Shown: positions 28,562 to 36,457 of the stretch, piece after piece
How positions within the stretch are numbered: position 1 is the first letter of the stretch
How the letters are laid out: each line of letters starts with the position of its first letter
DNA from: Candidatus Hepatobacter penaei
GTDB lineage: Bacteria; Pseudomonadota; Alphaproteobacteria; Holosporales; Hepatobacteraceae
DNA length: 47,306 nucleotides
Direction: 5' to 3'
Assembly: GCF_000742475.1 (NCBI RefSeq)
Contig: NZ_JQAJ01000001.1
Coordinates: 25,092-72,397, forward strand
Translations under genes and position numbers: made by a program
Notes under the pieces: model-generated
What the model was told of the DNA's origin: nothing
Database searches by the model: none
Seen by the model: only the letters and a program-made list of their open reading frames with translations

Positions 28562-28617
28562 ACAGATCGCAAGGAACAGATCGTAAGGAACGGGTTGTAA
28601 AGCACAGATCTTGAGAC
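28562..28617. repeat. 14-bp degenerate tandem repeat, four copies
   Basis: Units ACAGATCGCAAGGA and ACAGATCGTAAGGA (13 of 14 identical), then two degenerate units ACGGGTTGTAAAGC and ACAGATCTTGAGAC. The period differs from the 15-bp array nearby, so it is a separate expansion, and one that would not keep a reading frame. Confidence 0.6.
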
Positions 28618-28624
28618 ACGCAGA

Positions 28625-28678
28625 CCTTTTAAGGGGCGGCGGCCGATCCTTTAAGGTGGCCCGGCAGGCCCTTTAAGG
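28625..28678. repeat. Three CCTTTAAGG palindromic boxes at helical spacing
   Basis: CCTTTTAAGG (28625-28634), CCTTTAAGG (28648-28656) and CCTTTAAGG (28670-28678), with starts 23 and 22 bp apart, about two helical turns. Flanks are GC-rich. The regular spacing on one face of the helix would suit a cooperative DNA-binding protein; alternatively it is a 22-23-bp tandem repeat. Confidence 0.5.
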
Positions 28679-28779
28679 CACACAGATCCCGCCCTACCGC
28701 TTTGATGCCAGGGTGTGTGGCGGCCAGGGGGTGGGGTGCTCTTGATGCGGGTCTTTAACTGTCCAGCGTACCCCCTTTT

Positions 28780-29742
28780 TTATGAGGTGGTGCCGTCTTT
28801 TCTCTGGTCGTAGGCTGTTTGGTCACCCCCGGCTTGGTCAAAGCTTTCCGCGGCACCCTCACTGTCCACGTGGGTGTCGCCCTGGCCGTGGCGATCAGCG
28901 CCGTCGTCTTTGGTGGCACTTTCTTGGGCATCGCTCTTTCTGCTCAGGCCTTCGGTGCCTTTTGAGGCGCCCTCAAGCGGGTTGGTGCTAACATCAAACC
29001 CCTCAACAGAAAAACGCGCCAACTTGGGTGCCTGCGGGAATGTCCGACTTTCTTCAGAAAGAGTAAGGGGTGTGTACCCTTCAGGACGCAGCGCATACGT
29101 TGCCTCCAGATCGTCTCCTATCATGGTCAGGCTGGTCAACTGCCCCAGGTTTGCGCCCCGGATGACGGAGAGTATATCCTCTATCTCTATGTCTGCTTGC
29201 TTGGCAAGATCCAGTCTTTCTAGGTTGGGGGCGAGCCTTAGCAAGTGCGCTAATGATTTTTCCTTATCTTCTTCTTTTTCATTCAAAGAATGCTTGGTGA
29301 TAAAAAGGGTTAGATGATGCAGGTGAGGAAAAGGTTTTTCTGATTCCCCAGGCTTCTCTGGGTCCCTTTGGATACGCCAGCCCCCTTCAAGACGCAGCTC
29401 TTCAAGGTCATGTTGGTGGCTCAGATTCAGCGTGATGATGGCATCTATGCTTAACGAAAGAACCTTAAGGTTGGGTGCACACGCGATTATCTTCTCTAGT
29501 ATGTCGGGGCCATTTTCGAAATCCATGTGATGCCATGTAAGATGCGTCAAGAAAGATAAGGCCGCCTTTTGGTCGCAAATGCTTGGGTTTACGCGGTTGT
29601 AAAGAGAAAGCCTTGTTATGGACGAGGGGCGGACATCCATCCATGCATCCGTCAATGAAAGTTCGCCAACCTTCAGGCCTTTGAAAGCTGGTCCTCTATC
29701 CACCACATCGTCTTCATACGCACCACAAGAAACGGTAAGTCG
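28780..29742 (-). pseudogene. Distal half of LRR protein gene, after in-frame TAA
   Basis: Continues the frame of the 29743-30861 reading frame directly after its TAA, without a shift: 12 codons lead into a GTG at 29706, from which 308 codons are open. The content is leucine-rich-repeat-like (ITRLSLYNRV, APNLKVLSLSID, HDLEELRLEGG, LPNLERL-like APNLERLDLAKQ, LGQLTSLTMIG), then a hydrophilic Asp/Gly/Ser/Gln-rich tail of about 60 residues. No ribosome site precedes the GTG. So it is most simply the C-terminal part of one LRR protein of about 690 residues, lost by a nonsense mutation (CAA or GAA to TAA) or reached by readthrough. A sequencing error is also possible. Confidence 0.7.
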
Positions 29743-30861
29743 TTAGAGCGTTAGGTTTTGCGCTGTCAGTAGACTGAGCCATCTTACCTCGTGAAGGCTA
29801 ACGTCTGTGAGCTCGAAGTTATCTTGTTTCCACTTTTCATATTGTCCGGGTCTTTCTTTTTCCCCTGTCACACAGAACCAAGACAAATGCAGCTTGCGCA
29901 AGGCTGGCATAGACGTTTTTGTAAAAAGCTTCATAGGGATTTCTAGCCCCTCATGAGACGTTAAGCTTAAGCTTTGAAGGCCCTTCATGTCTGATAGCTT
30001 TACTAACTGGCCAGATACCTTGTCTTTATTTTTATTGTCTAATGTTAATGCCAGGGTTTGAAGGGGTAGGCCCACAAAGCGTTCCCACGCCGTATCATCA
30101 GAGATGTCGGTCCTGTCAATATGCAAGATGCGCAAAGCTTCCATTTGCTCTAAAGCATGAACAAAGTCTTGCGTGAGGGGCTGAGCGCCAAGCGACAATG
30201 TAACCAAGCTTGGCATGCAGGATAGGTACGCGATGTTGTCAACCTCTTTGTAAAAAATGCGCTTTATATGTAACGCTGCCAACCCCGGGGTCAGGCATTG
30301 AGGTTGATTGTCCTTAGAGAGGGTCAGCAAGCCCATCTCAACGAGTAACCCTTGACCTTGTTTCCTATCAGCCATTAACTCTTGATCGTCGATGGACAGA
30401 TGCTTCAGTCTTGGCCAGAGGCGCCAGTCCACAAATGTGGTATGTGTGTGCGTGTACTCAAGGTGGGTGACGCGCCTTGCAACAGGAAGGGGAACCCCTG
30501 CGACCTGTTCCAGCTCTCCTTCATCTATGTTCCACACGGTCATTCCCCAACCCGAGTCCTCTAGGAATTCGTGGAGATCTCGCCCTTCACCAGAAGAAGA
30601 GACCTCTCCGACTATGTGCCCGTCTCTACATGAGCCCCCATAAGGCATTATTTTCAAAAAGACGTCGCGCTCGTCACCCTCGCTCAAGTCTTTTATGCGT
30701 TCTTTGGCCTGGTGTACGGTGAGGGGCCTTTGGGCCGACCCTAATGCTTCATGTAAGAGGCCATCGCCTGGGCTGGCGTCCTTCGCCTCAGGTGGCGGCG
30801 CCCACACCATCTGGTGTGTGGCGAGGGTGAGCAGTACACAAAAGAAATGTAAAAAACGCAT
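29743..30861 (-). CDS. Exported leucine-rich-repeat protein, N-terminal part (interrupted)
   Basis: From ATG 30861 (AAGGGG upstream; an upstream frame start at 30930 has none) the product is 372 residues long. Residues 1-20 are a signal peptide (MRFLHFFCVLLTLATHQMVW). Several LRR-type units follow: LKHLSIDDQEL, LAALHIKRIF, MPSLVTLSLGAQPL, MEALRILHIDRT, LQTLALTLDNK, MKGLQSLSLTSHEG and MPALRKLHLSW. The frame ends LLTAQNLTL-TAA in the middle of an LRR (NLTL-x-RLTV), and the rest of the protein continues in frame downstream. LRR proteins of intracellular bacteria bind host proteins; here one stands next to an F-box-like gene, the partner domain in eukaryotic FBXL proteins. Whether the truncated product is functional is unknown. 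Confidence 0.75.
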   Translation of the reverse strand: MRFLHFFCVLLTLATHQMVWAPPPEAKDASPGDGLLHEALGSAQRPLTVHQAKERIKDLSEGDERDVFLKIMPYGGSCRDGHIVGEVSSSGEGRDLHEFLEDSGWGMTVWNIDEGELEQVAGVPLPVARRVTHLEYTHTHTTFVDWRLWPRLKHLSIDDQELMADRKQGQGLLVEMGLLTLSKDNQPQCLTPGLAALHIKRIFYKEVDNIAYLSCMPSLVTLSLGAQPLTQDFVHALEQMEALRILHIDRTDISDDTAWERFVGLPLQTLALTLDNKNKDKVSGQLVKLSDMKGLQSLSLTSHEGLEIPMKLFTKTSMPALRKLHLSWFCVTGEKERPGQYEKWKQDNFELTDVSLHEVRWLSLLTAQNLTL

Positions 30862-30909
30862 GATCGACCCCTTTGGCGTCAAACCTATGAGATGACAAAA
30901 AACACGAAG

Positions 30910-30938
30910 ATTCGAGCTTATTTTTGACAAAAAGTCAA
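30910..30938 (-). promoter_or_regulatory. Promoter with dyad at -35, LRR gene
   Basis: On the minus strand TTGACT (30938-30933), 17 bp, TCGAAT (30915-30910). The -35 hexamer is half of the perfect dyad TTGAC-TTTTT-GTCAA (30924-30938), a possible operator. The same kind of dyad stands before the genes at 13359 and 14458. The leader would be about 40 nt. Confidence 0.45.
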
Positions 30939-31328
30939 CAGATATAGCTTCGCCTGCCTGTTTTTTAGGATGGGTGTAGGCAAATAGCTTGCTCGCACAG
31001 TTTTGGTTACCAGAAGGCAGGGAAGAAACACGTCAGAAAATGGGGATTTTTCCTCAAAGGCAACATCTCTTTACATCTTTGCACGATCCATCTTTGTGAC
31101 CAGGCATAGGGGCATAGGGTCTTTTTTTTCTCAGAAAATGATCGAGCGAGAGGGCCTTTGGGGGGAGTTTCTTTGGGGGCGGGGACAGGGCTCTGATGGG
31201 CGTGAAGGTTGTCATCAATCTGTGTTTGTTCCTTGCGTCAACGCTGTGTCAGGCTTTATTTTTTGCTTGGCAAGGGTGCCTTTTTTGGTCTAGAGTGGGC
31301 GTGAGGAAGAGCGTATGGGGAGATCCTT
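30939..31328. other. Intergenic region between divergent LRR gene and bioY
   Basis: 390 bp without a supported gene. A 96-codon plus-strand frame (31003-31293) lacks a ribosome site and shows no protein-like pattern. The only recognisable elements are a small GAAAAT/ATTTTTC stem (around 31036-31052) and the bioY promoter candidate at 31267-31296. Confidence 0.5.
31267..31296 (+). promoter_or_regulatory. Candidate promoter of bioY-tkt-rpiB-era-recO
   Basis: TTGGCA (31267-31272), an 18-bp spacer and TAGAGT (31291-31296), placing the start about 25 nt before the bioY ATG. It is the only reasonable promoter match found upstream of this run of same-strand, closely spaced genes. No BioR- or BirA-type operator was recognised. 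Confidence 0.4.
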
Positions 31329-31865
31329 ATGTTTCAAAAGGTTTTGCGCGCTGAGAGTGCGTCGTTTATGTGGGTGCTGGGCGGTGTGTTCGCCTTGTTT
31401 GCGGGCTCTCAGATCAGCTTGCAGTGGGCGCCGGTGCCGTTTTCATTTCAGACCTGTGTGGTGCTGGTGATCGGGTTGTCTTATTCCTCGCGCCGGGCCT
31501 TGGCCACGCTTCTTGCCTGGATTGGGATGGGGGCCATGGGGTTGCCCGTGTTTGCCGGCTATGCCGGGGGGTTGCCCTGCCTTTTTGGGCCCACCGGCGG
31601 TTATTTGATGGGCATGGTGGCAGCGCCTTATGTGATGGCGTGGCTGCGGGAAGCTTTTTCTTTAGATACACTCACCAGTCATGTGGCCTTGTGCCTTGTG
31701 GGGCTTGTGGTGGTGTTTTCGTGGGGGTGTTTGTGGCTGTCTTCCTTTGTGCGGTGGCCGGTGGCCATTCAGGTGGGGGTGATGCCCTTTCTGTTGGGGG
31801 ATGTTGTGAAAATCGGGCTTGCCTGTGGCGCAGTGCGCTGGGGGCGTCATCGTTTGTGGCTGTAA
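31329..31865 (+). CDS. bioY: Biotin transporter BioY (ECF S component)
   Basis: 178-residue membrane protein with about six hydrophobic segments. The family features are clear: the APVPFSFQTCVVLVIGL segment, GLPVFAGYAGGLPCLFGPTGGYLMG, and the last helix with LLGDVVKIGLACG. It captures biotin with high affinity, either alone or with the energising EcfA/EcfT module, which is not in the window. Biotin scavenging fits a host-dependent bacterium that has lost bio synthesis genes; that loss is an inference. The ribosome site GGGGAG is 6 nt before the ATG. First gene of the plus-strand run; tkt follows after 46 bp. Confidence 0.92.
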   Translation: MFQKVLRAESASFMWVLGGVFALFAGSQISLQWAPVPFSFQTCVVLVIGLSYSSRRALATLLAWIGMGAMGLPVFAGYAGGLPCLFGPTGGYLMGMVAAPYVMAWLREAFSLDTLTSHVALCLVGLVVVFSWGCLWLSSFVRWPVAIQVGVMPFLLGDVVKIGLACGAVRWGRHRLWL

Positions 31866-31911
31866 AAGGCTTACGTGCGTAAGGGCCGTGGGATAAGAGT
31901 GAAACGTTGAG

Positions 31912-33933
31912 ATGGCATTGTTAACAGATTCCCAGCTTACACGCATGGCAGCAAGTGTGCGTCTTTTGTCTATTGACGCCATTGAGAACGCGGGCTCGGG
32001 GCATCCGGGGTTGCCGCTGGGCATGGCCGATGTGATGGCCGTGTTGTGGGGTGAGTTTTTGCATGTAGCGCCCAACCACCCTGAATGGCCTGATCGTGAC
32101 CGCTTTGTGTTGTCGGCGGGGCATGGGTCGATGCTGCTTTACAGTCTTCTTCATGTGACGGGGTTTGAGGTGTCGCTAGCGGATCTCAAGGCCTTTCGCA
32201 CGTTGCACAGCCGGACCCCTGGGCACCCTGAATATGGGGTCACGCCTGGGGTGGAAGTGACCACCGGGCCCTTAGCCCAAGGGTTGGGGCATAGCGTGGG
32301 CATGGCGTTGGCCGAAGCCTTGTTACGCGCCGAGTTTGGCACAGACGTGTGTGACCACTGGACCTATGTGGTGGCCGGGGATGGGTGTTTGATGGAAGGG
32401 TTGTCTGCAGAAGCCATCTCTTTCGCGGGTCATATGAAAATGTCACGGCTTGTGGTTCTTTTTGATGATAACCGCATTACCATTGATGGCCCCACATCGC
32501 TCAGCACATCAGAAAACCAGCGTGCCCGTTTTGAGGCGGCCGGTTGGCACGTGGTAATGGTGGATGGTCATAATTTTGCCTCTATCCGGGCAGGGCTTCA
32601 GGCTGCGCAGGCAGAAACCGCCAAGCCTTCACTTTTGATGTGTCGCACGGTGATTGGGCGCGGTTCACCCACCAAACAAGGCACTGCGGCTGCGCATGGG
32701 GCGCCCTTGGGGGCTGAGGAAGCCGCTGTGGCGCGGGCAAGCCTGGGATATGGCGCGGCGGCGCCCTTTGCGGTGCCGCAAGACGATCTTGCGTTATGGC
32801 ATGGGGTGAAAGCACGTGGTGAGGCTAAGCGCCAGGCTTGGCAGGCCCGTCAACAGGCTGACCCTCATAAGGCCGCCGCGTTTGTGGATCGCATGGAAAG
32901 ACGGTTGCCTGCAGCGTGGCAGGCCCAGGTGGCAGAGGCTTTTCTCAAGGTATGGTCGCCGGAACACAAAGCTACGCGGCAATGGTCGGGGCAGATGCTT
33001 TCGTGTTTGTTGGAAGTGATCCCTGGCCTTATGGGCGGGTCGGCGGACTTATCGCCATCTAATAATACAAAAACCAAAGCCATGGAGGCGGTGGATGGCG
33101 CATTGCACGGGGGGCAATATGTTCATTATGGCGTGCGCGAGCATCTGATGGCGGCAGCCATGGGCGGCATGGTGCTTCATGGCGGGTATCTGCCTTATGG
33201 GGGTACATTTTTGGCGTTTTCTGATTATATGCGGCCGGCGGTGCGTTTGGCGGCGTTGATGAATATCCCCACCCATTATGTGTTTACCCATGATTCCATT
33301 GGTCTGGGGGAAGATGGTCCCACGCACCAACCGGTGGAGCATATAGAATCGCTGCGCCTGATGCCCAACCTCTTTGTGTTCAGACCCGCCGATGGCATAG
33401 AGACAGCGGAATGCTGGATGCTGATGCTGAAGCGCACAGGCCCCAGTGCCCTTTTGCTGTCACGTCAAAAGGTGAGCCCCTTGCGGCGCACCCTGGATCT
33501 TGAGGCGACCACAGCCCGCGGGGGCTATGTGTTGTCAGAGGCGAGCCATGCACATCAGGTGACTCTGGTGGCCACAGGCTCGGAGGTGTCGCTGGCCCAT
33601 GAGGTGCGTCAGCAGCTTGAAGAACAAGGTGTGGGTGTGCGTCTTGTGTCGATGCCGTGCCGCGAGCTTTTTTTGGAACAAGAAGAGGCGTATCAGGCGG
33701 AGGTTCTTTCTTGGGGGCAGCCTGTATTGCGGGCGTCTATCGAGGCAGGGGCTACCCAAGGGTGGCGGGCCCTTTTAGGGGTGGATGCGCTTACATTTGG
33801 GGTGGATGGTTTTGGGGCATCCGCGCCGCACGAGGCGCTCTATGCATGGTTAGGGTTAGATGTGCCGTCGGTGGTTAAGGCCATCTTAGCGCGTTTGGCC
33901 TCACCAAGGCTGAATCACGCCTCAGGCGGCTAG
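31912..33933 (+). CDS. tkt: Transketolase
   Basis: Thiamine-diphosphate enzyme of the non-oxidative pentose phosphate pathway, moving two-carbon units between sugar phosphates. 673 residues, normal length. The N-terminal PP domain has NAGSGHPGLPLGMADVM, the substrate-binding HGSM and the ThDP/Mg motif GDGCLMEG followed by DDNRITIDG. The Pyr domain has the catalytic Glu region YGVREHLMAA and TFLAFSDYMRPAVRLAAL, and THDSIGLGEDGPTHQPVEH is fully conserved. It is followed by rpiB after 24 bp; the two enzymes act on adjacent steps. Confidence 0.96.
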   Translation: MALLTDSQLTRMAASVRLLSIDAIENAGSGHPGLPLGMADVMAVLWGEFLHVAPNHPEWPDRDRFVLSAGHGSMLLYSLLHVTGFEVSLADLKAFRTLHSRTPGHPEYGVTPGVEVTTGPLAQGLGHSVGMALAEALLRAEFGTDVCDHWTYVVAGDGCLMEGLSAEAISFAGHMKMSRLVVLFDDNRITIDGPTSLSTSENQRARFEAAGWHVVMVDGHNFASIRAGLQAAQAETAKPSLLMCRTVIGRGSPTKQGTAAAHGAPLGAEEAAVARASLGYGAAAPFAVPQDDLALWHGVKARGEAKRQAWQARQQADPHKAAAFVDRMERRLPAAWQAQVAEAFLKVWSPEHKATRQWSGQMLSCLLEVIPGLMGGSADLSPSNNTKTKAMEAVDGALHGGQYVHYGVREHLMAAAMGGMVLHGGYLPYGGTFLAFSDYMRPAVRLAALMNIPTHYVFTHDSIGLGEDGPTHQPVEHIESLRLMPNLFVFRPADGIETAECWMLMLKRTGPSALLLSRQKVSPLRRTLDLEATTARGGYVLSEASHAHQVTLVATGSEVSLAHEVRQQLEEQGVGVRLVSMPCRELFLEQEEAYQAEVLSWGQPVLRASIEAGATQGWRALLGVDALTFGVDGFGASAPHEALYAWLGLDVPSVVKAILARLASPRLNHASGG

Positions 33934-33957
33934 GCATAGTAGAGAAAGAGGGTAGGT

Positions 33958-34545
33958 ATGTTTGAATCGGTATCGACGGCGCGTTTGTTGGTGATGTTGG
34001 GCACGTTTTTGGTGCTCTCGATGGTGAGTGTGGGAGCTTACAACGCCTTAAAAAAGGCGGTGAGAAAACATATGCCGGTGGTGAGCACAAGCCCAGAACT
34101 TATGTTTAAACGCGTGGTCATGGCCAGTGATCATCGCGGCCAGGCGCTTCAGGTCACCCTGGCAGAGCTGCCTTACAAAGACGTGGTGCTTGAAAAGGCT
34201 GAAAGTAGCGCCTCGCAAGAATCGGTGGACTATCCTGACAAAGTGCCGCCGGTGGTGCGCGCGGTGTCGTCAGGCAACGATGTGTGTGGGGTGCTGATTT
34301 GTGGTTCAGGCCAGGGCATGGCCATGGCGGCCAATCGCTTTCGAGGGATTCGGGCGGCCCTGTGTCATGATGAGCAAACGGCGCGGCTGGCTCGTCAGCA
34401 TAACAACGCCAATGTGTTGGTTCTGGGCAGTGGCTCCACCACGCCTGAGCATGCCAGTGCCATCTTGCGTGTGTTTTTGTCTACACCCTTTGAAGGTGGG
34501 CGCCACCAGCCGCGCATAGACAAGCTGGATCAGTTGGGTGACTAG
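33958..34545 (+). CDS. rpiB: Ribose-5-phosphate isomerase B with N-terminal membrane segment
   Basis: Interconverts ribose-5-phosphate and ribulose-5-phosphate. The RpiB domain occupies about 51-190: MASDHRG (55-61), the active Cys115 in ICGSGQGM, and RQHNNANVLVLG, as in the family. Normal RpiB has about 145 residues and starts just before the SDH motif. Here 50 residues precede it, including a hydrophobic helix ARLLVMLGTFLVLSMVSVGA (8-27) followed by a basic stretch (KKAVRKH), which would anchor the enzyme to the inner membrane with the catalytic domain inside. The start at 33958 has a good ribosome site (GAGGGTAGGT), whereas the internal ATG at 34102 has none, so the extension seems real. 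The end overlaps era by 8 nt. Confidence 0.88.
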   Translation: MFESVSTARLLVMLGTFLVLSMVSVGAYNALKKAVRKHMPVVSTSPELMFKRVVMASDHRGQALQVTLAELPYKDVVLEKAESSASQESVDYPDKVPPVVRAVSSGNDVCGVLICGSGQGMAMAANRFRGIRAALCHDEQTARLARQHNNANVLVLGSGSTTPEHASAILRVFLSTPFEGGRHQPRIDKLDQLGD

Positions 34546-35428
34546 TCCAAAAAAATGTGGGTTTGTGGCTTTGCTGGGGCAGCCCAATGCGGGCAAGTCC
34601 ACCCTGCTTAATGCGTTTTTAGACACGTCGCTTGCGGCCGTGTCGCCCAAACCACAAACCACCCGTTTTCCCATTCGTGGCATCAGCGTTGTGCAGGAAT
34701 CGCAGATCGTGGTGGTGGACACGCCGGGATTGTTGGCTAAACCGCAAAGCCGCCTTGAAAAATCCATGATCCAAGCAGCGCAAGATGCGCCTTTTGAGGC
34801 CGATGTGGTGTTGGTGGTGGTGGATGTGACCAAAAGCAAAAAACAACTCGCGCGCGCGCTGGCACACATCAAAGGATCGCGTCCCCGTTTTTGGGTGGCG
34901 CTCAATAAGATTGATAAAATCAAAAAAGAAGAACTGCTCACGTGGGCTGCCGCCTATGACCCAGAGGCAGACAGAATCTTTATGATTTCAGCTGCCAAAA
35001 AAGATGGCACAAAGGATTTGCACCATGCACTGGCAGACGCCATGCCCGAAGGGGCGTGGCTGTTTGAGGATGATATGCTCACCACGCTGCCCGAACGTTT
35101 GTGGGCCGCCGAGATCACGCGAGAGGTGTTATTGCGCATGCTGGGGCAAGAGCTCCCCCATAAGCTTTATGTGGAAACAGAACAATTCACCAAGGCCTCA
35201 CGAGGGTTTGTGCGCATCCATCAGGTGATTCACGTGGCTGAGAAAAATCATAAAAAAATGATTCTGGGACGGGCGGGTCAGATGATTAAAGAGATTTCAA
35301 CCCGCGCCCGCGAAACCATGTGCGAGCGTTTGGGGCGCAAGGTGCACCTGTTTCTTTATGTCCGCCACACCCCGTTGTGGGAGGAAAAGGCTGATTTTTA
35401 CCGCCTGGTGGGGTTGCCGTTTTCATGA
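34538..35428 (+). CDS. era: GTPase Era
   Basis: GTPase that binds the 3' end of 16S rRNA and assists 30S maturation. 296 residues from GTG 34538. G1 is GQPNAGKST, the G2 region is PQTTRFPIRG, G3 is DTPG, and G4 is NKID. The C-terminal KH domain includes the segment HKKMILGRAGQMIKEI followed by LGRKVHLFLYVR. The GTG lies within the end of rpiB and recO starts on its stop codon, so all three are coupled. The era-recO pairing is common in proteobacteria. Confidence 0.96.
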   Translation: MTSPKKCGFVALLGQPNAGKSTLLNAFLDTSLAAVSPKPQTTRFPIRGISVVQESQIVVVDTPGLLAKPQSRLEKSMIQAAQDAPFEADVVLVVVDVTKSKKQLARALAHIKGSRPRFWVALNKIDKIKKEELLTWAAAYDPEADRIFMISAAKKDGTKDLHHALADAMPEGAWLFEDDMLTTLPERLWAAEITREVLLRMLGQELPHKLYVETEQFTKASRGFVRIHQVIHVAEKNHKKMILGRAGQMIKEISTRARETMCERLGRKVHLFLYVRHTPLWEEKADFYRLVGLPFS

Positions 35429-36108
35429 GGGAGGTGTGTGATGATGCCTATGTTTTGCGCGCCAGGGCCTATGGCGATAAACGGCATTTGATCACGCTCT
35501 TGTCCCGTGATCATGGGTTGGTTCGGGTGATGTGGGAAGGGCGCACGCCTTATGATATGGGCACTTGCGTGTGGGCGGCCTATGCACCGCAAGGGGGCAA
35601 GATTCCGCTGGCCCGTCTTGAGCGCACGGAAACGCCCTATCCGTCATTAGCGGTCACAAAAACCTTGATGCCTGAAGCTTCCCGCAGCCTGGCAGCGCTT
35701 TATGAGGTGTGTCATCTGTTGCCGCGTGTATTGGCGCAGGGGCACCCTTATCCCCCTTTATTTGAGGCTTTGGCCCGCTTGATGGCCAGTGCCCGCAAGG
35801 CTGATTTTGCGCAGGCACATATGGTTTTTCGGTTTTTTCTGCTCAAAACGCTGGGGTATGGCATTGATTTTTCACACACATGGTCACAAGGGCTGCGGTT
35901 GTTTTGCCAAAAAACGGGCATGTTTTGTGCTCAAGAGACGCAGGACACTCTCAAGGTGCCTTCTTTTTTTGCCACGTTTATGCCCGAGGCCAGCCTAGCT
36001 TTGCCCGTCCCATTGAGTGAAGATGCGCTTTATAAGGCCACAATCATTGCTGATCGGTGTTGCCAAGCCTATTTGTCTGTGGATGAGGGGCTCATCATAC
36101 GCACCTAA
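35425..36108 (+). CDS. recO: DNA repair protein RecO
   Basis: Binds single-stranded DNA and SSB and, with RecR (38889), loads RecA in the RecF pathway. 227 residues with the N-terminal OB fold (DDAYVLRARAYGDKRHLITLLSRDHGLVRVMWEG) written here as its first part DDAYVLRARAYGDK and LLSRDHGLVRV, and the helical C-terminal domain (FRFFLLKTLGYGIDF). The start overlaps the era stop (ATGA). It appears to be the last gene of the bioY-tkt-rpiB-era-recO run; a short AAAAGG/CCTTTT stem just after the stop is a weak terminator candidate. Confidence 0.9.
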   Translation: MREVCDDAYVLRARAYGDKRHLITLLSRDHGLVRVMWEGRTPYDMGTCVWAAYAPQGGKIPLARLERTETPYPSLAVTKTLMPEASRSLAALYEVCHLLPRVLAQGHPYPPLFEALARLMASARKADFAQAHMVFRFFLLKTLGYGIDFSHTWSQGLRLFCQKTGMFCAQETQDTLKVPSFFATFMPEASLALPVPLSEDALYKATIIADRCCQAYLSVDEGLIIRT

Positions 36109-36457
36109 AAGGTTCCTTTTGTGCGTTATAGGGCTGCGACACCATGCAAGGTGCCCATGAATAGGCTCAATCGGTTTTTTAAGCATAAAGAAACAAAAAG
36201 TAAGAGGGCAAGGTGTATAAATGTGGCGCTATTCTTTGCATGCTGGCATAAGTTGTTCTTTTTATTAAAAAAAAGTAAAAAATACCTTGAATTTATAAAT
36301 GATTTTTTGTAAGTTAGCTGTGTTGTTGGCAGAAAATGCAGTGTATGTCTCGTATTTTTTAGCTTTCTTTTCTGTGAATTAAGGGTGTGAAGTTTTATTT
36401 TTGTCTGCATTGTTTAATATGTCTTTACGGATGTTTTTTATCTTGAAGGATTACTCT
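36109..36457. other. AT-rich intergenic region
   Basis: 349 bp with no supported gene. From about 36190 the sequence is much more AT-rich than its surroundings, with A and T runs (for example 36260-36285), probably holding the promoter of the exported protein that follows. No confident -35/-10 pair was found; TTGAAT at 36288-36293 is only a weak -35 candidate. Confidence 0.4.

Larger units (their letters stand above)
28189..28779. other. Repeat-rich intergenic tract between F-box-like and LRR genes
   Basis: 591 bp with no convincing gene. It holds three different short-repeat arrays (28287-28361, 28562-28617, 28625-28678), a perfect inverted repeat GCCAGC-cattgt-GCTGGC (28448-28465), and an AT-rich leader (28189-28270) in front of the F-box-like gene. 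A TTGACA on the minus strand at 28259-28254 could be a -35 element, but the matching -10 is weak. On the minus strand the first array would read as SerAsnGly-type pentapeptides ending in TAA, but the frame is closed 13 codons before the first repeat unit. Confidence 0.6.

Noticed and set aside
31003-31293. 96-codon plus-strand frame before bioY
   Set aside because: No ribosome site and no protein-like pattern; it overlaps the probable bioY promoter.
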